From positions 1 through 64,000 of the forward strand of contig DATJWB010000314.1 of NCBI GenBank assembly GCA_035501495.1: DNA of 64,000 bases, given 5' to 3'. Shown piece by piece: positions 60,994-64,000 of the stretch; positions within the stretch are counted from its first letter, which is position 1; each line of letters opens with the position of its first letter. The notes under the pieces were generated by a model. It had not been told where the DNA came from. It saw only the letters and a program-made list of their open reading frames with translations, and did not search any database. The stretch comes from JAIQFL01 sp035501495 (lineage in GTDB: Bacteria; Acidobacteriota; Terriglobia; Bryobacterales; Bryobacteraceae). Position numbers and translations under genes: made by a program.

Positions 60994-62787
60994 ATGACAT
61001 CGCAGATTACGGCAATCGACTGGACGGTAATCGCCTTCTATTTCGGCATCCTGCTCTGCGTGGCCACCTGGGTGGTCCGCAAGGGGAAGGATTCCACGAG
61101 CGATTACTTTCTGGCCGGCCGCAATTTGGGCTGGTGGATTATCGGAGCGTCGATTTTCGCCTCCAACATCGGTTCGGAGCACGTGGTGGGACTGGCCGGA
61201 GCGGGCGCCACCAGCGGTGTCGCGCTGGCGCACTACGAATTGCACGCCTGGTGCCTCCTGGTTCTGGGTTGGGTCTTCGTGCCGTTCTATATGCGGTCGC
61301 AGGTTTTCACCATGCCGGAATTTCTGGAGCGCCGGTTCAGTGTCTCGTCCCGCTATGTCCTCTCCATCGTCTCGATCATCACCTTCATCGTCTCCAAGAT
61401 CGCGGTGGGCATTTTTGCCGGCGGGGTGGTGTTCAGCACGCTGTTCCCGGAAATGCATGTGCAGATCGGCGGCACCGATATCGACAGCTTCTGGGTTGGG
61501 TCGCTGGCGGTGATTGTGCTCACGGGCCTCTACACGGTGCTCGGCGGTATGCGCGCGGTAGCGTATAACGACGCGGTCCAGGTGCTGGTTCTGATTGTCG
61601 GCTCCGCCTGCCTCACGGGCTATGGCCTCGTCAAACTGGGCGGTTGGCAGGAACTGCGGCATTGGTGCGGCTCAGACATGTTTAACCTGTGGAAACCCCT
61701 CATCCCGGCGGGCCAGGTAGGCACGTGGGCTCCGGTGATCGAGAAAGGCGCCGCCGGCCAGGTTGTCAAACAGGCCTGGTATTTCAACGGCAACTACCCC
61801 TGGATCGGGATGCTGTTCTGCGCGCCCATCGTGGGATTGTGGTACTGGTGCACCGACCAGTACATCGTGCAGCGGGCCTTGGGAGCGCCCAACCAGACGG
61901 TTGCCCGGCGGGGCAGCATTTTCGCCTCGTTTCTGAAGCTGTTTCCGGTCTACCTCTTCATTATTCCAGGCCTGGTGTGCTATGCCTTGGCCAAGAGCGG
62001 AAAGGTTCCCGCGCTGGCTCCGATGATCGGTCCGGACGGGCAGGTCATTCCTTCGGTGGCCCAGGGATCATTCCCCATGATGGTGCAATACCTTCTTCCC
62101 CCGGGACTGCGCGGCATTGTGGTGGCCGGACTGCTTTCGGCGCTCATGGGGTCGCTCGCCGGGGTCTTCAACGCCTGCTCGACTCTGTTTACCGTGGACC
62201 TGTACGAGAAATGGAAGCCTCGCTCCACGGAGCATGAACTGGTGCGCGTGGGCCGAATCGCGACCACCATCATGGTGTTGATTGCCATGGTATGGATTCC
62301 GGTGATCAAGGGCGCGCAGGGGTTGTATAACTATTTGCAGACGGTGCAAGGGTATTTGGCGCCGCCGATCTTCGTCGTGTTTTTCTTCGGGGTCTTCTCC
62401 AAGCGGCTCAACGCACAGGGGGCGTTGTGGTCCATGATTGTGGGATTTGCTTTGGGGCTGTTCCGCATGGCGGTGGACACACCGGTGACCATGGGGCTCT
62501 CGGGCTTCCAGAACGGCTATTCCGAGGGATCGTTTCTGTGGATCATCAACAACATTTACTTCCAGTATTGGAGCGTGCTGATTACGGTCGTATCGGCAGT
62601 GGTGATGGTGGTGGTAAGCCGCCTGACGGAGGAGCCGGATTACAGCAGAATCCGGAGCCTGACGTTTGCGACCGCGACCAAGGAAGACCTGGCCCACACG
62701 CGCGCCAGTTGGAGTTGGCAGGAAGTGGCGGGGTCGGGGGTGGTCCTGGCGTGCATACTGGGTGCGTATCTGTATTTCCGGGGGTGA
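60994..62787 (+). CDS. Sodium:solute symporter (SSS/SGLT-like)
   Basis: 597 residues with about 13-14 TM segments. The ATG at 60994 follows a strong CAGGAGGAC site. 'DYFLAGRNLGWWIIGASIFA' and 'SNIGSEHVVGLAGAGATSG' are the sodium-site and substrate-site motifs of TM1-TM2, and 'GLYTVLGGMRAVAYNDAVQV' and 'GLLSALMGSLAGVFNACSTL' (TM8 region) are characteristic of SGLT-like sugar/Na+ cotransporters. Likely a sugar, though myo-inositol or other solutes are possible. Divergent from the ABC importer operon. Confidence 0.93.
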   Translation: MTSQITAIDWTVIAFYFGILLCVATWVVRKGKDSTSDYFLAGRNLGWWIIGASIFASNIGSEHVVGLAGAGATSGVALAHYELHAWCLLVLGWVFVPFYMRSQVFTMPEFLERRFSVSSRYVLSIVSIITFIVSKIAVGIFAGGVVFSTLFPEMHVQIGGTDIDSFWVGSLAVIVLTGLYTVLGGMRAVAYNDAVQVLVLIVGSACLTGYGLVKLGGWQELRHWCGSDMFNLWKPLIPAGQVGTWAPVIEKGAAGQVVKQAWYFNGNYPWIGMLFCAPIVGLWYWCTDQYIVQRALGAPNQTVARRGSIFASFLKLFPVYLFIIPGLVCYALAKSGKVPALAPMIGPDGQVIPSVAQGSFPMMVQYLLPPGLRGIVVAGLLSALMGSLAGVFNACSTLFTVDLYEKWKPRSTEHELVRVGRIATTIMVLIAMVWIPVIKGAQGLYNYLQTVQGYLAPPIFVVFFFGVFSKRLNAQGALWSMIVGFALGLFRMAVDTPVTMGLSGFQNGYSEGSFLWIINNIYFQYWSVLITVVSAVVMVVVSRLTEEPDYSRIRSLTFATATKEDLAHTRASWSWQEVAGSGVVLACILGAYLYFRG

Positions 62788-62942
62788 CACCATCGTCTTG
62801 GTGTGTGAGCGGGTGGCCATCCGTGGCCCTGATTCGTGACAAGAAATTGCCACGCGCCACGAAACTGCCGCTTCCTGCAGGCCTCCTTTCATGATTCCAG
62901 GGAACTTACGGGTTGGTCCCCTGCCTGCATCCCGACGCCGTG

Positions 62943-63278
62943 ATGTTGGATCGGCTTGCGGGGCAACTCGAGCGATACATGGACCTGTTGAGCGCCCGGC
63001 AGAAACTGGTGGCGTCGAATGTCGCCAATGCGGACACACCCGGCTATCACACCCAGGACATCGATTTTCAATCGGAGTTTCTGAACGCCGGAGGCGGGAC
63101 ACCGCGGATTGTCGAAGTTCCGGACTTGCCGGTCAAGAACGACGGCAATGACGTCAGCCTCGACCGCGAGTCGCGTTTGTTGGCGGAGAACGGCCTGAGG
63201 TTTCAGCTGGCCTCGAATCTGCTGCGGTACGAAATTCGGGTGGTTCGCTCCGCGATCCAGGGAGGGCAAGGATCGTGA
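62943..63278 (+). CDS. flgB: Flagellar basal-body rod protein FlgB
   Basis: 111 residues from ATG 62943. The rod-protein N-terminal motif 'RQKLVASNVANADTPGYHTQ' is clear (SNVANxxTPGY). The rest is a helical protein ending in 'YEIRVVRSAIQGGQGS'. FlgB forms the proximal rod of the flagellum with FlgC and FliE. First gene of a flagellar operon that continues past the window. The stop overlaps the FlgC start (GTGA). Confidence 0.95.
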   Translation: MLDRLAGQLERYMDLLSARQKLVASNVANADTPGYHTQDIDFQSEFLNAGGGTPRIVEVPDLPVKNDGNDVSLDRESRLLAENGLRFQLASNLLRYEIRVVRSAIQGGQGS

Positions 63279-63709
63279 GCCTCTTTTCGGTTTTGTCTAT
63301 TGGCGCGTCCGGGATGGCAGCCCAGCGGACGCGCGCCGAGATGTTGACCGAGAATCTCGCCAACGCGGAGACGACGCGCACGCCGGAAGGCGGTCCGTAC
63401 CGCCGCAAAGATGTGGTTTTCGAAACCACGGCTGCGGCATCGCCGTTTTCATCGGTCTTCGATGCCACGGTGCAAGCTCCCGGCGGCGTGGCGGTTTCCG
63501 AAATCGTCACCGACACGCGCGACCCGGAAATGCGGTACCTCCCCGGCCATCCCGATGCCAATGCCGAGGGTTACGTGGCGTTTCCCCGAATCAATCCCGC
63601 CGAGGATATGGTGGACCTGATGGGCGCGACACGCAGCTATGAAGCGAACGTGGCCGCCATCAGTTCGGTAAAGGATATGATCCAGCGATCTTTCGATCTG
63701 TTCCGTTAA
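63275..63709 (+). CDS. flgC: Flagellar basal-body rod protein FlgC
   Basis: 144 residues from GTG 63275. 'RAEMLTENLANAETTRTPEG' is the N-terminal rod motif (ENLANAxT) and 'EGYVAFPRINPAEDMVDLMG' with 'SYEANVAAISSVKDMIQRSF' is the conserved FlgC C-terminus. Proximal rod component. Overlaps flgB by 4 bases and is followed by fliE 8 bases later. Confidence 0.96.
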   Translation: MSLFSVLSIGASGMAAQRTRAEMLTENLANAETTRTPEGGPYRRKDVVFETTAAASPFSSVFDATVQAPGGVAVSEIVTDTRDPEMRYLPGHPDANAEGYVAFPRINPAEDMVDLMGATRSYEANVAAISSVKDMIQRSFDLFR

Positions 63710-63717
63710 GGACGACA

Positions 63718-64000
63718 ATGTCTGCACCCATTAGCCCGATTTCCGGAGGGGCTCTCCCGGATTCGATCCGCCCGGCGGGGCAGTCTGCCGGCGGCGGCGC
63801 GTTTCAGGACGTGTTCACCAGCGCGATTCAGCAGGTCGAGGCGTTCAATCAGAACGCCTCGGAATCGGTCCAGCGCTTTCTCTCCGGGGAGGGCGAAGAA
63901 CTCCACACCACCATCATGGCTACCCAGCGGGCCGAATTGGCCTTCGACATGTTCCTCCAGGTTCGCAACAAGGTGGTCAGCGCCTACCAGGAGATCATGC
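63718..64000 (+). CDS. fliE: Flagellar hook-basal body complex protein FliE (3' end outside window)
   Basis: Open to the right edge; 94 residues visible. 'AGGGAFQDVFTSAIQQVEAF' and the conserved tail 'LHTTIMATQRAELAFDMFLQ' with 'VRNKVVSAYQEIM' are FliE signatures; only a few C-terminal residues are missing. FliE links the MS ring to the rod. Preceded by AAGGACGAC as ribosome-binding site. Confidence 0.93.
   Translation, partial: MSAPISPISGGALPDSIRPAGQSAGGGAFQDVFTSAIQQVEAFNQNASESVQRFLSGEGEELHTTIMATQRAELAFDMFLQVRNKVVSAYQEIM

Overview
This is a GC-rich bacterial chromosome segment, most likely from an acidobacterium of the Solibacter/Bryobacter type. That placement rests on several protein families that are hallmarks of the group: a duplicated orphan ABC permease (ADOP), a two-domain TIGR03435-type secreted protein, a VWFA-related acidobacterial protein (TIGR03436 type), a beta-propeller protein with a TIGR03437-type C-terminus, and ECF sigma factors linked to CHAT proteins. 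It is inference from protein content; no rRNA gene is present.

Layout. 1-9442: end of a WG-repeat protein, a small secreted protein, the ADOP permease, a Gfo/Idh/MocA oxidoreductase, a class III aminotransferase, and a two-gene electron-conduit operon (decaheme cytochrome plus MtrB/PioB-like barrel). 9463-25164: a compact cluster of nine minus-strand genes plus one divergent gene. It encodes zinc-ribbon proteins, a vWA lipoprotein, a tubulin/FtsZ-like protein, two very different actin/Hsp70-fold ATPases, several membrane or coiled-coil proteins and a doubly anchored trypsin-like protease. This is the best candidate for an undescribed system. 25260-45535: GYD protein, POT transporter, an ECF sigma/anti-sigma/secreted-protein module, a TIGR03435 protein, a two-component system, a sterol-desaturase-family enzyme, a PQQ-type propeller with an inserted EF-hand pair, a lipid kinase with an apparent non-AUG start, secreted proteins, a proline iminopeptidase, a Tat-type threonine aldolase homologue, and a membrane-anchored peroxiredoxin whose catalytic cysteine codon is an in-frame UGA (probable selenoprotein). 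45536-51525: Tat-exported oxidoreductase, ThuA protein, creatinase-domain fragment, M24 peptidase and amidase. 51526-52143: repeat-rich spacer, a strong promoter, a tandemly repeated structured RNA candidate, tRNA-Cys(GCA) and an unusual tRNA-Ser(CGA). 52173-60888: one long operon of a peptide ABC importer, an ECF sigma factor and a CHAT-TPR protease-like protein, with overlapping stops and starts. 60994-64000: a sodium:solute symporter and the beginning of a flagellar basal-body operon (flgB, flgC, fliE).

A dispersed GC-rich inverted-repeat element occurs at least six times between or inside genes. It is open in most reading frames, and in two places it forms the N-terminal part of a secreted or membrane protein.
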